A DNA stretch of 64,000 nt from an uncultured Planktomarina sp. (GTDB taxonomy: Bacteria; Pseudomonadota; Alphaproteobacteria; Rhodobacterales; Rhodobacteraceae): positions 61,142 to 125,141 of the forward strand of contig CAJJBP010000006.1 in assembly GCA_905182425.1 (NCBI GenBank), given 5' to 3'. How positions within the stretch are numbered: the stretch's first letter is position 1; the number at the start of each line of letters is the position of its first letter. The notes beneath the pieces are model-generated. The model had not been told where the DNA came from. It ran no database searches and worked only from the letters and a program-made list of their open reading frames with translations. A program made the translations under genes and the position numbers. Positions 44,275 to 53,595 of this stretch are shown piece after piece.

Positions 44275-46143
44275 ATGAAAGCAGTTTCCACAACTTTGAC
44301 TTTTTTCGCCTTTAGCTTTGCAGCTATAGCCACATATTCTGCGTCAAAGCTGGCAGTAAAGTGGGTGGAAAAAGTCTCCGTATCAACCATAGAAGAGCTT
44401 ATTGCGATCGAAGGTCATGAATGGGCCAGTGTTCAAGCTGATGGTTTACAAGTCATTTTAGAGGGGGAGGCTCCGTCTGAGGCAGCACGGTTTAAAGTGC
44501 TCGCCGCCGCCGGTTCCATTGTTGAGGCGGCGCGGGTGATTGACAACTTTACCATCACAGCCACGGTAGAACTGGAAGCACCAGAATTTTCAGTAGAAAT
44601 TCTTCGAAATGCCGCAGGCATTTCAATCATTGGTCTAATTCCAGCGTCCGACAGTATCGACGATACTTTAAGGATCGTTTCAAAAATTGCAGCAGACTTG
44701 CCAGTAACTAATTTTTTAGAAACCGCAGATTACCCAAAACCACCTTCATGGTCGGCCGCCATGTCATTTGCCCTGTTAGCTCTTGAGCGCCTGGATCACT
44801 CTAAGATCTCAGTAACTAAAGATCGCGTTCAGATCCAAGCCTTTGGCAATAGCGTTGCTCAAAAAACAAAACTCGAGTCAGAGCTTACACGGCGAACGCC
44901 CGTAAATATTAGAGCCCAGATCTCAATCAACGCCCCACGTCCAGTTATCACCCCATTCACTTTAAGGTTCCGAAAAGATAGCAAAAGTGCTCAATTTGAT
45001 GCATGCTCAGCTGATAGCGATGCCGCGGCTAAAAGTATTTTGGCCGCGGCAGTTGCTGCGGGATTAACCGGCGAAAAGGAGTGTCGCCAGGGGTTGGGTG
45101 TACCATCTCCAATGTGGAGTGACGCTGCCGTAAGCTCAATTTCCGCGTTAAATAAAATTAACGGCGGCACAGTTACAATGAGCGATGCCGACATCACAAT
45201 AACCGCGCTTGAGGGTACAGATCCTGCATTGTTTGATCTCATTGCAAGCCAGCTCGATGCAGATCTCCCAGAAATCTTTTCTCTGCAAAAAAATTTTCCA
45301 GTTACTGAAGAGGTCATTGAGGGTCAAAGCCTAGTCAAATTCACCGCGACTTTAACACCAGAGGGTCAAGCGCAAATTCGAGGCCCTGTTCGAAATGCCC
45401 TAGCGTTGCATACACTCTCCTCCTTTTCCGATGCCACGTTCGGTGAGGGTCGCGCTCTTCTTGCAACTAATATGCGCGAAAACCTCCCTGCAGGGTGGTC
45501 AATACGTGTACTTGCGAGCTTAGCTGCTCTTGGTGAATTGGAATCTGGCGTCATTATAATTAAGCCTCGCTCCATAGTTATAAAAGGCCAGACCGGTAAC
45601 AAAGCTGCTAGAACAAAAATTTCTCAAGTTCTGTTGAGCCGTCTAGGAAACGAAACAAACTTCAAACTTGATGTTAGATATTTGGAAGAGCTGGACCCTC
45701 TTGCAAGCATGCTAAATCCAAACGAGTGCATTGCGGAAATTAAAAGAATAGTTACCTCTCAGAAGATCTCATTCGAGCCCAGCTCAACCACTTTGGATGG
45801 CGCAAGCCAAGAAACCATCACAGCTCTTGCCGAAGTCTTTGACAGCTGCCTAGAGGCAGTTATAGAAATTGGTGGCCACACCGATAGCCAAGGCCGTGAA
45901 ATCATGAATTTAAACCTTAGCCAGAGCCGTGCCGATGAAGTACTAATTGCATTACGCGGTGCTCGTGTGAAAATGAAAACCCTGACGTCAGTTGGCTACG
46001 GTGAATCGCAGCCAATCGCCGATAATGAAACGGAAGAAGGCCGCGAGGCTAACCGACGAATTGATTTCCGTCTTGTCCCACCAAAATCTATAGAAACCGA
46101 AACGCCCGTCGAGTTTGAGGAAAAACAAGATGAACAGAACTGA
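44275..46143 (+). CDS. OmpA-family protein with BON-like repeats
   Basis: 622 aa. The N-terminal hydrophobic segment (TTLTFFAFSFAAIATYSA) anchors or exports it. BON-like repeats span about 50-480 (for example SVQADGLQVILEGEAPS, VEILRNAAGISIIGLIPAS, VSVTKDRVQIQAFGNS-like segments). The C-terminal OmpA domain (about 490-610) has the peptidoglycan-binding pattern IEIGGHTDSQGREIMNLNLSQSRA and REANRRIDFRL. It probably tethers the envelope to peptidoglycan. The partial gene at 1-548 has the same layout and is likely a paralogue. Overlaps the next gene by 14 nt. Confidence 0.88.
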   Translation: MKAVSTTLTFFAFSFAAIATYSASKLAVKWVEKVSVSTIEELIAIEGHEWASVQADGLQVILEGEAPSEAARFKVLAAAGSIVEAARVIDNFTITATVELEAPEFSVEILRNAAGISIIGLIPASDSIDDTLRIVSKIAADLPVTNFLETADYPKPPSWSAAMSFALLALERLDHSKISVTKDRVQIQAFGNSVAQKTKLESELTRRTPVNIRAQISINAPRPVITPFTLRFRKDSKSAQFDACSADSDAAAKSILAAAVAAGLTGEKECRQGLGVPSPMWSDAAVSSISALNKINGGTVTMSDADITITALEGTDPALFDLIASQLDADLPEIFSLQKNFPVTEEVIEGQSLVKFTATLTPEGQAQIRGPVRNALALHTLSSFSDATFGEGRALLATNMRENLPAGWSIRVLASLAALGELESGVIIIKPRSIVIKGQTGNKAARTKISQVLLSRLGNETNFKLDVRYLEELDPLASMLNPNECIAEIKRIVTSQKISFEPSSTTLDGASQETITALAEVFDSCLEAVIEIGGHTDSQGREIMNLNLSQSRADEVLIALRGARVKMKTLTSVGYGESQPIADNETEEGREANRRIDFRLVPPKSIETETPVEFEEKQDEQN

Positions 46144-46459
46144 GTTTATTTCAACAATCGCAGTAATCCTGTTCGTCGCCTTTTGCTTAGGGTGGTTTTC
46201 AAATTGGCTGATCAATCGGTTCACCCGTGTCAGCCAGTCAGATGTGGACGAGTTGGATCAAATGGCGCAATCTTTGCACGAAGTGGAAGAAATACGTGAC
46301 CAGGCGATTGCATATCTAGAACAACGTGAGGCCGAAATGGCAAACCAGCTGTCGCAAACCGAAGCAGAATTGCGGGCTGCAATGGAAGGCTTGCGTGATG
46401 CCCGAACTGAGGCGGAAGAACTACGCTCTTATATTGAGCGGCAAAACAGTGGCAGTTAG
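46130..46459 (+). CDS. membrane-anchored coiled-coil protein
   Basis: 109 aa from ATG 46130 (MNRTEFISTIAVILF). One transmembrane helix (about 6-25) is followed by a continuous charged coiled coil (DVDELDQMAQSLHEVEEIRD ... LSQTEAELRAAMEGLRDA). It overlaps the end of the OmpA/BON gene by 14 nt, so it is translated with it, and the two may form an envelope complex. Family unknown to me. The ORF-track start is five codons too early. Confidence 0.8.
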   Translation: MNRTEFISTIAVILFVAFCLGWFSNWLINRFTRVSQSDVDELDQMAQSLHEVEEIRDQAIAYLEQREAEMANQLSQTEAELRAAMEGLRDARTEAEELRSYIERQNSGS

Positions 46460-46465
46460 TCATTA

Positions 46466-46927
46466 TTAGTTTGACCAAGCCTTTAATGCAGTCTCATCGA
46501 TCACTTTAGCATCAACCCATGCTCCATCAGGCTGCCCCAGTACGACCTCTTTTTTCCAAAACGGTGCACGTGATTTAAGGTAATCCATCAAATAATCAGC
46601 CCCAGAAAATGCGTCTTTGCGATGTTTAGACGCGGTAGCAACCATCATAATTATTTCGCCTGGTCGCAAAACACCAAAACGGTGAATCACAAGCACATGC
46701 TCTAAGTCGAATTTTACTTTAGACGCAGCCGAAAATTTTTCTAAAGCATTTTCCGTCATACCAGGATAATGTTCGATCAGCATATAATCGAGATCGCCGT
46801 TAACATCTCGAACAATACCACTGAATGTTACAATCGCGCCGGAGTATTTCGTAGCTGCCTGAAAAAGTTTTACTTCTTCACTGAAATCAAAAGCAACATT
46901 CTGAACTCTAACAATCATTTTAGCCAC
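46466..46927 (-). CDS. moaE: molybdopterin synthase catalytic subunit
   Basis: 153 aa. MoaE binds precursor Z and, with MoaD, inserts two sulfurs to make molybdopterin. HRFGVLRPGEIIMMVATASKHRKDAF and LKSRAPFWKKE (with the catalytic Lys) are family signatures. It overlaps the end of moaD by 8 nt. Convergent with the coiled-coil gene, with 6 nt between the stops. Confidence 0.95.
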   Translation of the reverse strand: MAKMIVRVQNVAFDFSEEVKLFQAATKYSGAIVTFSGIVRDVNGDLDYMLIEHYPGMTENALEKFSAASKVKFDLEHVLVIHRFGVLRPGEIIMMVATASKHRKDAFSGADYLMDYLKSRAPFWKKEVVLGQPDGAWVDAKVIDETALKAWSN

Positions 46928-47171
46928 CAGTCATTGGTGGAAAAAATGCGACTTCTCTCACAGATGCTAGAGAGGTTGAGAAATCTACCAGGTTTTGGTC
47001 GACGGCAACACGCACTGAAGAAATATCTTCGAATGCGGCTGCATAACCTGGGTCGCGAAGAATAAGCTCAGCGATAAGTTCAGTAACAGTTTCCGCGTCG
47101 GTCTCGATAATTTCCTGGCCACGCCCTATCCTCTCGCGAAGCCATGCAAAATATAGTAGGTTGAGTTTCAT
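46920..47171 (-). CDS. moaD: molybdopterin synthase sulfur-carrier subunit
   Basis: 83 aa ubiquitin-like protein ending in FFPPMTGG. The C-terminal Gly-Gly is where the thiocarboxylate forms. N-terminal LLYFAWLRERIG is typical. It starts 3 nt after the pgsA stop and overlaps moaE, so pgsA-moaD-moaE are one unit. Confidence 0.95.
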   Translation of the reverse strand: MKLNLLYFAWLRERIGRGQEIIETDAETVTELIAELILRDPGYAAAFEDISSVRVAVDQNLVDFSTSLASVREVAFFPPMTGG

Positions 47172-47174
47172 ACA

Positions 47175-47831
47175 TCATCCTCGCAAATGTGGCAGGGCTT
47201 TTCGAAAGTAATCAGCCCCACTTAAAACTGTGAGTACAGCCGCAACCCAAAGAAGGATAACACCTCCGTACCAGGTAACCAACATACCTCCATACAAAAA
47301 ATTTAAATTCAAAAGATCCTCAAGTTTACCGTCCAAAATCTGCCCTATCATCACACCGTCCATTCCAAAGCCCTCCATGCCGAGATAATGTTCAAAAATA
47401 CCGACGGCAAACAACATTGCGATTGCCATCATCTGAACAGTGGTTTTCCATTTAGCTAATTTTGTAACCTTAAGCGTTCCGGCTACTTCTCCCAAGAATT
47501 CACGTAATCCTGAGACAAAAACTTCACGGAACACAATTAATGTCGCCGGCAACAGGACTAAGGGATTGAGACCAAATATGCCTGTGATGACCAACAACGC
47601 AATCAATACCATTGCTTTATCCGCGATCGGATCCAGCATCGTTCCTAATTTACTTTCTTGCTTCCACGTGCGGGCAATATAGCCGTCAACCCAGTCTGTT
47701 AGAGCCGCCCCTACAAATAAGATTAATGCAGCCCAATCAGCAAAAGGCCGCGTGAAATAAAGAAACATAATCCCCAACATGGGAGCTGCGGTCAATCGGG
47801 TTAAAGTCAAGATATTTGGAAGTGTCATCAT
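47175..47831 (-). CDS. pgsA: CDP-diacylglycerol-glycerol-3-phosphate 3-phosphatidyltransferase
   Basis: 218-aa CDP-alcohol phosphotransferase that makes phosphatidylglycerol phosphate. The catalytic motif DWVDGYIARTWKQESKLGTMLDPIADK fits DGx2ARx8Gx3Dx3D. About five transmembrane helices. NILTLTRL at the N-terminus is characteristic. Follows uvrC on the minus strand across a 106-nt gap holding a short tandem repeat. Confidence 0.94.
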   Translation of the reverse strand: MMTLPNILTLTRLTAAPMLGIMFLYFTRPFADWAALILFVGAALTDWVDGYIARTWKQESKLGTMLDPIADKAMVLIALLVITGIFGLNPLVLLPATLIVFREVFVSGLREFLGEVAGTLKVTKLAKWKTTVQMMAIAMLFAVGIFEHYLGMEGFGMDGVMIGQILDGKLEDLLNLNFLYGGMLVTWYGGVILLWVAAVLTVLSGADYFRKALPHLRG

Positions 47832-47847
47832 GTTAAAAACTTAGCTT

Positions 47848-47869
47848 GGTTCCAGCGAGGGTTCCAGCG
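47848..47869. repeat. two-copy 12-bp direct repeat upstream of pgsA
   Basis: GGTTCCAGCG occurs twice with a 12-bp period, 16 to 38 nt upstream of the pgsA start. Direct repeats spaced about one helical turn can bind regulators, but this could equally be a chance slippage product. Confidence 0.45.
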
Positions 47870-47937
47870 TTATCACCCATAAACCCCATATTAGTCATGT
47901 TGCATGATAAATTTATGTTTATAAAAGTGAGCTAAGA

Positions 47938-49794
47938 TCACTTTTGAAAATAATTATAAATAATTTCAGCAACGGCATCTGAAACACCATCTACCACTTT
48001 TAGATCAACCAAATGAGCTCGCGCAACCGCCTTGGCAGATCCAAAATGCGCTAGCAATGCTTTTTTGCGTTTAGGTCCAATGCCTGCCACATCATCCAAT
48101 GGGTTTTTCATGGTAGATTTAGCACGCTTGGCTCGGTGGGCCCCAATCGCAAACCGATGGGCCTCATCACGTAGACGTTGAATGAAATATAGAACAGGAT
48201 CATTTCGGCGCAATGCTTTAACAGGCTTTCCAGTTCGGTAAAACTCTTCGTTACCGGCGTCCCTATCAATTCCCTTAGCAACGCCAATCATATTAATGTC
48301 TTCAACGCCCCACTCTTTCATGATTTGACGCACTGCACTCACTTGCCCGACACCTCCATCAATCAAAAGAAGATCTGGCCACGCGCCTGAATTTCGGTCT
48401 GGGTCCTCTTTGAGTAACCGTTTGAAGCGACGGCCTAGAACTTCTTTCATCATTCCAAAATCATCTCCCGGAGTAATATCATCCCCTTTGATGTTAAACT
48501 TCCGGTATTGAGATTTGATCAAACCTTCTGCCCCAGCTACTATCATTGCACCAACGGCATTGGTCCCTTGGATATGGCTGTTGTCATAAACCTCTATACG
48601 GCGCGGAGGTCCTTCAAGGTCAAAAGCCACAGATAATTCTTGGAGCAACCTAGCTTGCGTAGCTGTTTCTGACATTTTGCGACCTAAACTTTCAGAGGCA
48701 TTACGATTTGCTCCCTGGACCAGTTCCAGCTTTTCGCCCCGCAATGGCACGTTTATTTCAACTTTGCGTCCTAACTTATTGCTAAGTGCATCAATCATCA
48801 AATCAGGATCTTGAATGGCATCCGACAAAAGCACTAATCGGGGCGGGTCACGATCAGAATAAAACTGTCCAACAAATGCTTGCATAACCTCAGGGACTGA
48901 AACGTCACCAACCACCCTAGGATAGTAGTCCCGGTTTCCCCAGTTTTGATTGCCCCTGATAAAGAAAACTTGTACACACGCCTGTCCCCCCTCCATATGC
49001 AGCGCGATAACATCCGCCTCCGAAACACCTTGCGGATTGATACCTTGAGAGGATTGAACTTGTGTCATGGCTTTAATGCGATCCCGCAACGCCGCTGCGC
49101 GCTCGAACTCCATCTTTTCAGATGCTGCTTGCATATCCTGAGCAAGTTCAGCTTGAATCTTAGTAGACTTCCCCGACAGGAACCGCTCTGCATCTTTAAC
49201 CAAGTGACTGTATTCCTCAACTGTCACATATCCAACACAAGGTGCACAACATCGCTTGATTTGATACTGTAAACAGGGTCGCGTCCGCATCTCAAACTGG
49301 CTATCCGCGCAGTCACGTAATTGAAAAACGCGCTGCAATTGATTTAATGTCCGGTTCACAGCACCCGCGCTGGCAAAAGGGCCATAATAATTCCCTTTTT
49401 CTTTTTTTGTTCCTCGGTGTTTTTTGATCTGAGGAAAGCCATGTTCGTGACTGACCAATATATTGGGAAAAGATTTATCATCCCGTAACAGGACGTTATA
49501 TTTAGGTTTCAGTTGCTTGATGAGGTTTTGTTCAAGAAGCAACGCCTCTGTTTCCGTCTTTGTAGTTAAAAACATCATACTTCTCGTATCATCGATCATC
49601 CGCGATATCCGGGCGGAATGGCCGAGAGGACGCGCATAACTCGATACTCGATTTTTTAAATGCCTAGCTTTTCCAACATAAAGAACGCGGCTCTCAGAAT
49701 CTAACATCCGGTATACTCCAGGTGAGCCATCCAGTCCCCCCAGATAATCAGCAATCAGGTCATGACCCGTGAGAGGCGTTAGATTTTTGGTCAT
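47938..49794 (-). CDS. uvrC: excinuclease ABC subunit C
   Basis: 618 aa. UvrC makes both incisions in nucleotide-excision repair. Order of domains: GIY-YIG nuclease ([21 protein letters not shown], about 28-48), the Cys-rich [15 protein letters not shown], a UvrB-binding UVR segment ([18 protein letters not shown]), the RNase H-like 5' nuclease with [15 protein letters not shown], and C-terminal HhH motifs ([20 protein letters not shown]). Complete. Confidence 0.97.
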   Translation of the reverse strand: MTKNLTPLTGHDLIADYLGGLDGSPGVYRMLDSESRVLYVGKARHLKNRVSSYARPLGHSARISRMIDDTRSMMFLTTKTETEALLLEQNLIKQLKPKYNVLLRDDKSFPNILVSHEHGFPQIKKHRGTKKEKGNYYGPFASAGAVNRTLNQLQRVFQLRDCADSQFEMRTRPCLQYQIKRCCAPCVGYVTVEEYSHLVKDAERFLSGKSTKIQAELAQDMQAASEKMEFERAAALRDRIKAMTQVQSSQGINPQGVSEADVIALHMEGGQACVQVFFIRGNQNWGNRDYYPRVVGDVSVPEVMQAFVGQFYSDRDPPRLVLLSDAIQDPDLMIDALSNKLGRKVEINVPLRGEKLELVQGANRNASESLGRKMSETATQARLLQELSVAFDLEGPPRRIEVYDNSHIQGTNAVGAMIVAGAEGLIKSQYRKFNIKGDDITPGDDFGMMKEVLGRRFKRLLKEDPDRNSGAWPDLLLIDGGVGQVSAVRQIMKEWGVEDINMIGVAKGIDRDAGNEEFYRTGKPVKALRRNDPVLYFIQRLRDEAHRFAIGAHRAKRAKSTMKNPLDDVAGIGPKRKKALLAHFGSAKAVARAHLVDLKVVDGVSDAVAEIIYNYFQK

Positions 49795-50087
49795 AGGTTT
49801 TAGGCTTCCCTGTGATTCTGCGTAGGCCTGCTTCTTTTATCTCACCTACGCAATCAGAAATCTATCCACGCAATCTGTGGATAACTCTGTGGGGGATATC
49901 AAGAAATGCCCTTTTTTTCGTTATATTTCGTATAGCTAGCAATTTTGCCTAAAATCCGTTCAATTTTAAAAAGCCTTATTTATATGATGTTTATAATAAA
50001 AATAATTCAATTAACTGAAAACAAAGGCTTTAATTTGCGGATAGGGCAGAAGGATATAGCAAAGTGCACAACTTTCTATACTAAATA

Positions 50088-50864
50088 TTATTCAAGCCCT
50101 AAAATATCCGGTGTTTGCCACGCTAAATGTTGCCCGCCATCCACACATAAAAGCTGCCCCGTGACCGCCGGCGCGCGCAGGAAGTACCCCAGTGCTTCTG
50201 TAATATCACTGGTATTTGATCCTCGTTTTAAAACAGTGGCTTGTCTCTGAATCTCGAAATGATCTGCAGATTGTCGCGCACCTTGCAGCGTCGGGCCAGG
50301 CCCAATTGCGTTAACTCTTATTGACGGAGCCAAAGCTTGCGCAGAGGTTTGAGTGAGAGCCCAAAGGCCCATTTTAGCAAGTGTGTAGCTCATAAAATCT
50401 GGCGTGAGTTTCCGAACTCTTTGGTCCAACATGTTTACTATCAAAGCCTGTGCCTGTGGCTCCCCATTGGAATCATCTCGCGCCTCGGGAGCCTGCTTGG
50501 CAAATTCTTGCGTCAGTACAAAAGGCGCTCGGAGGTTGCTTTCGATATGTCTGTCCCAGCTTTCCCGAGTAGCACTCTTTATCGTATCATGCTCAAAAAT
50601 GGAGGCATTATTGACCAGGATATCAAGGCGCCCACCTAGCCCATCAACCGCACGCTCAATTAGTGAAGAAGTTTGATCCTCGTCCAAAAGGTCAGCTTGC
50701 AAAGCGACGGCATTTTGACCCATTTCTCGTATTAAGAAAACGGTGCTTTGTGCTTCTTGCTTAGATTGTGCAAAGTGGACCGCAACATCATAACCCTGCC
50801 GCGCCAAATATAGGGCCATCTCACGACCTAATCGAAGGGCACCACCAGTGACCAAAGCTCTCAT
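50088..50864 (-). CDS. short-chain dehydrogenase, FolM/pteridine-reductase-like
   Basis: 258 aa from ATG 50864 (MRALVTGGALRLGREM), with AAAGGA seven bases ahead. The TGGALRLG cofactor motif, NNASIFEHD, YTLAK and INAIGPGPTLQG resemble FolM-type dihydromonapterin/pteridine reductases rather than generic SDRs. The C-terminal LLCVDGGQHLAW also fits. It starts 11 nt after the antiporter stop. The 293 bp to uvrC holds no gene I can see. Substrate assignment is tentative. Confidence 0.82.
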   Translation of the reverse strand: MRALVTGGALRLGREMALYLARQGYDVAVHFAQSKQEAQSTVFLIREMGQNAVALQADLLDEDQTSSLIERAVDGLGGRLDILVNNASIFEHDTIKSATRESWDRHIESNLRAPFVLTQEFAKQAPEARDDSNGEPQAQALIVNMLDQRVRKLTPDFMSYTLAKMGLWALTQTSAQALAPSIRVNAIGPGPTLQGARQSADHFEIQRQATVLKRGSNTSDITEALGYFLRAPAVTGQLLCVDGGQHLAWQTPDILGLE

Positions 50865-50875
50865 ATCAATTTCCT

Positions 50876-51811
50876 TTAGAACAGCACTAATAACAAATAT
50901 GCCAAATAAATTACGGTCAAGGATAATCCCCAAATTCGGCCGATATTTTGATGGAATAAAACGAATGGAATTAAAACAAGTGATGCTGCTAACATGACCC
51001 AAAGATCAAAAGTTAAAAATTGAGAGGCAACAGGTACTGGGCTCACCAATGCGGCAATCCCAACGACCGCTAGAAGGTTAAACATATTTGACCCAATGAT
51101 ATTGCCCAACGCGACATCTGCCTGCTTGCGTATCGCGGCAACCGTCGTGGTGGCGAGTTCCGGCAAGGAAGTTCCGATAGCGACTAATGTCAATCCTATA
51201 ACTGTCTCCGAGACACCAAAGTCCCGTGCAATTAATTCAGCATTGGCTACTAAAATTGTGGCGCCAATTGGCAGGCCAATAATACCCAAAATTAGATAAA
51301 CAGTGATAGTCCAACCCCGCATTTCCAAATTAACTCCCTCAAGTGGTTCTGATTTATTACTTTCACTATTCCGGCCTGCATCTCCTAGCTGATCAAACAA
51401 AATAAAAGTGAGGAACGTCAGCAAGATCGCGCTATGCCACCAAGTGAATGGCGCTAAAAATGCAAGCGCAATGAATAACACAGTTGTAGCGATCATATAG
51501 GCAAATGCTTTTCGTGTGTCGTATCCAGCGGTGTTAAGTCCCGCCGCAAGGGCTGGAAGCCCTAAGACGAGCAGGACATTTGCTATGTTCGACCCTATAA
51601 TATTACCCACAGCCAAATCAGGTGCGTTATCAGCCAACGCGGAGAGAACTATAAACAATTCAGGCGCGGAAGTACCAAACGCAACAACAGTCAAACTCAC
51701 CATGAAAGGAGAAATACCCATTCGCAAAGCTAGATTAACTGCAGCTTTCACAAGACTGTCGCCGGCCACCAGCAACACTACCAGCCCAAAAAAAACTAAA
51801 ATCCAAGCCAT
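50876..51811 (-). CDS. calcium/sodium antiporter (CaCA family)
   Basis: 311-aa membrane protein with about ten helices in two homologous halves. The alpha repeats are VVAFGTSAPELFIVLSAL ... GNIIGSNIANVLLVLG and VAIGTSLPELATTTVAAI ... GNIIGSNMFNLLAVVG, each with the ion-binding GTS.PE and GSN motifs. It resembles YrbG. Starts 3 nt after the small zinc-finger gene and runs into the SDR gene. Confidence 0.93.
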   Translation of the reverse strand: MAWILVFFGLVVLLVAGDSLVKAAVNLALRMGISPFMVSLTVVAFGTSAPELFIVLSALADNAPDLAVGNIIGSNIANVLLVLGLPALAAGLNTAGYDTRKAFAYMIATTVLFIALAFLAPFTWWHSAILLTFLTFILFDQLGDAGRNSESNKSEPLEGVNLEMRGWTITVYLILGIIGLPIGATILVANAELIARDFGVSETVIGLTLVAIGTSLPELATTTVAAIRKQADVALGNIIGSNMFNLLAVVGIAALVSPVPVASQFLTFDLWVMLAASLVLIPFVLFHQNIGRIWGLSLTVIYLAYLLLVLF

Positions 51812-51814
51812 TTT

Positions 51815-51991
51815 CTAACCCTGGCGACTTCCCGAATGGCCACATGAACATGACCCTTTGCCAATTCTATAGCGTCCACATTTGGGGCATTTTGCGTTTT
51901 CTAGTTTTTTTTGGCCAGGGAACCGCAATTTGCCAAACATTGCTAAAACAGCAATGCCAATCAGGAAAAATGTGACAATCTTTACCAACAT
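51815..51991 (-). CDS. small membrane protein with a C-terminal zinc-finger-like tail
   Basis: Too short for the ORF track: 58 aa. One N-terminal transmembrane helix (VKIVTFFLIGIAVLAMFG) is followed by KLRFPGQKKL and a four-cysteine tail, CPKCGRYRIGKGSCSCGHSG, that should bind zinc. It lies 5 nt downstream of the S49 peptidase stop and 3 nt upstream of the antiporter, so it is in the same operon. The pattern is one I associate with Rhodobacterales; function unknown. Confidence 0.82.
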   Translation of the reverse strand: MLVKIVTFFLIGIAVLAMFGKLRFPGQKKLENAKCPKCGRYRIGKGSCSCGHSGSRQG

Positions 51992-51996
51992 TTTAT

Positions 51997-52782
51997 CTAC
52001 ATACCAAATCGAGCGTATGATGCACGCTCTTCAATATTATGGCTAATATCATTGATAAATTGAGCTCCAAACCGAGAAAGAATTGTTTTCTTTTGGCCGA
52101 ATACCCGCATTTTAACTTTGTCGCCAAATTTGTTTTTAATAATGGGAACCACGTGACCAATACCATCCACCAAACCGTCTTCGATTGCCTTTTGACCCAC
52201 CCAAATTTCACCCGTAAATAAATCTCGATCAGCAAGTTTTTTGCCTCTACGCAAAAGAATATAATCTTTGAACGTCTGGTGAACATCTCCCAACAATGAT
52301 TTCAGGCGAGCTACGTCTTCATCTTTTTGAGGCTGGAACGGATCAAGCATTGATTTTGAAGCACCTGCAGTATGAACGCGGCGCTCGATCCCATATTTTC
52401 CAATTAACCGGTCAAGACCAAATCCAGAGGAAATTACTCCAATTGAACCAACAACAGACGATGGGTCGACATAAATTTCATCAGCACTCACTGCGAGCCA
52501 ATACCCACCAGAGGCAGCAACATCTTCAATAAATGCAAAAACTGGCACATCGTTTTCCTCAGCCAGACGCCGGATGCGCGCTCCGATCAAAGAGGATTGA
52601 ACAGGGCTTCCACCTGGCGAGTTAATTACCAAAGCTACTGCACTTGGCTTTTTGGTAAATGCTTTTTCCAAAATTGGTGCGAGACCTGCGTCATTGAGGC
52701 CTCGACCAATCGCTATCATGCCATTTAAACGCACAATCGATACAGTTTTACGTTTGCTGCGGAGAGGATTCTTTAATTTCAT
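51997..52782 (-). CDS. S49 family (SppA/SohB) peptidase
   Basis: 261 aa. Crotonase-like serine protease core: LVINSPGGSPVQSSLIG, FIEDVAASGGYWLAVSADEIY (with the likely catalytic Ser in ASGG) and SSVVGSIGVISSGFG. The FTGEIWVGQKAIEDGLVDGIG segment follows. There is no signal peptide or obvious membrane helix, so it may act in the cytosol or be peripherally membrane-bound. It probably degrades cleaved signal peptides or other membrane peptides. Confidence 0.88.
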   Translation of the reverse strand: MKLKNPLRSKRKTVSIVRLNGMIAIGRGLNDAGLAPILEKAFTKKPSAVALVINSPGGSPVQSSLIGARIRRLAEENDVPVFAFIEDVAASGGYWLAVSADEIYVDPSSVVGSIGVISSGFGLDRLIGKYGIERRVHTAGASKSMLDPFQPQKDEDVARLKSLLGDVHQTFKDYILLRRGKKLADRDLFTGEIWVGQKAIEDGLVDGIGHVVPIIKNKFGDKVKMRVFGQKKTILSRFGAQFINDISHNIEERASYARFGM

Positions 52783-52833
52783 GGTTCAGTCTTAAGACAC
52801 CCCCCACCTGCTCACAAGGAGGAGGATGCAAAT

Positions 52834-53595
52834 TCAGCTACGGATCCGCCAACCTGTTTTAAAAATCCACCAAATAAAAGCCATACAGGCGAAAGTGAAC
52901 AAGCTGATTGCCCCAAGACTAATTCCGATTGCGACATCTGCCTGACCAAAGAAAGCCCAACGGAACCCAGATATCAGGTATACGACAGGATTAAACATTG
53001 TAACCGTTTGCCAAACCTGCGGCAGCATTGAGATAGAGTAGAAGGAGCCACCCAAAAATACCAAGGGAGTAACGATGAGCATCGGCACAAGATTCAACTG
53101 CTCAAAGTTTCCAGCCCATATACCTATAATAAATCCCAGCAACGAAAATGACAAACATGTAAGAAGTAAAAAGCAAATCATGGAAATTGGGTGTTGGATA
53201 TCTAGGTCCACAAACAAATAAGCCGTTGCAAGAATTACAAGACCAATAAAGAGGCTTTTGGTTGCGGCTGCGCCCACATAACCCACAACTATCTCTAAAA
53301 AATTTACCGGTGCGGACAACAATTCATAAATCGTTCCCATGAATTTTGGAAAATAGATTCCAAAGCTTGCGTTCGAAATCGATTGTGTCATCACCGACAA
53401 CATAATCAAACCTGGCACAATGAAGGATCCATAGGGGATGCCATCAACATTTTTAATCTGACTACCAATTGCTGTACCGAAGACCACAAAATACAGGCTA
53501 GTAGACAGAACTGGCGAAAGAAATGATTGGAGCAATGTTCTAAAGAACCTTGACATCTCAAAGATGTAAATCGCCCTTATAGCTTGAAAGTTCAT
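52834..53595 (-). CDS. ABC-2 type transporter permease
   Basis: 253 aa with six predicted transmembrane helices and the ABC-2 pattern ([68 protein letters not shown]). Similar to YadH-type exporters. It overlaps the upstream ATPase gene by 4 nt. Substrate unknown. Confidence 0.92.
   Translation of the reverse strand: MNFQAIRAIYIFEMSRFFRTLLQSFLSPVLSTSLYFVVFGTAIGSQIKNVDGIPYGSFIVPGLIMLSVMTQSISNASFGIYFPKFMGTIYELLSAPVNFLEIVVGYVGAAATKSLFIGLVILATAYLFVDLDIQHPISMICFLLLTCLSFSLLGFIIGIWAGNFEQLNLVPMLIVTPLVFLGGSFYSISMLPQVWQTVTMFNPVVYLISGFRWAFFGQADVAIGISLGAISLFTFACMAFIWWIFKTGWRIRS

Noticed and set aside
49862-49884. DnaA-box-like TTATCCACA (minus, 49876-49884) with a second weaker copy, upstream of uvrC, beside A+T-rich DNA
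   Set aside because: One perfect 9-mer is expected about once per 130 kb by chance, and no dnaA, parAB, gidA or cluster of boxes is present. Not enough to call an origin.
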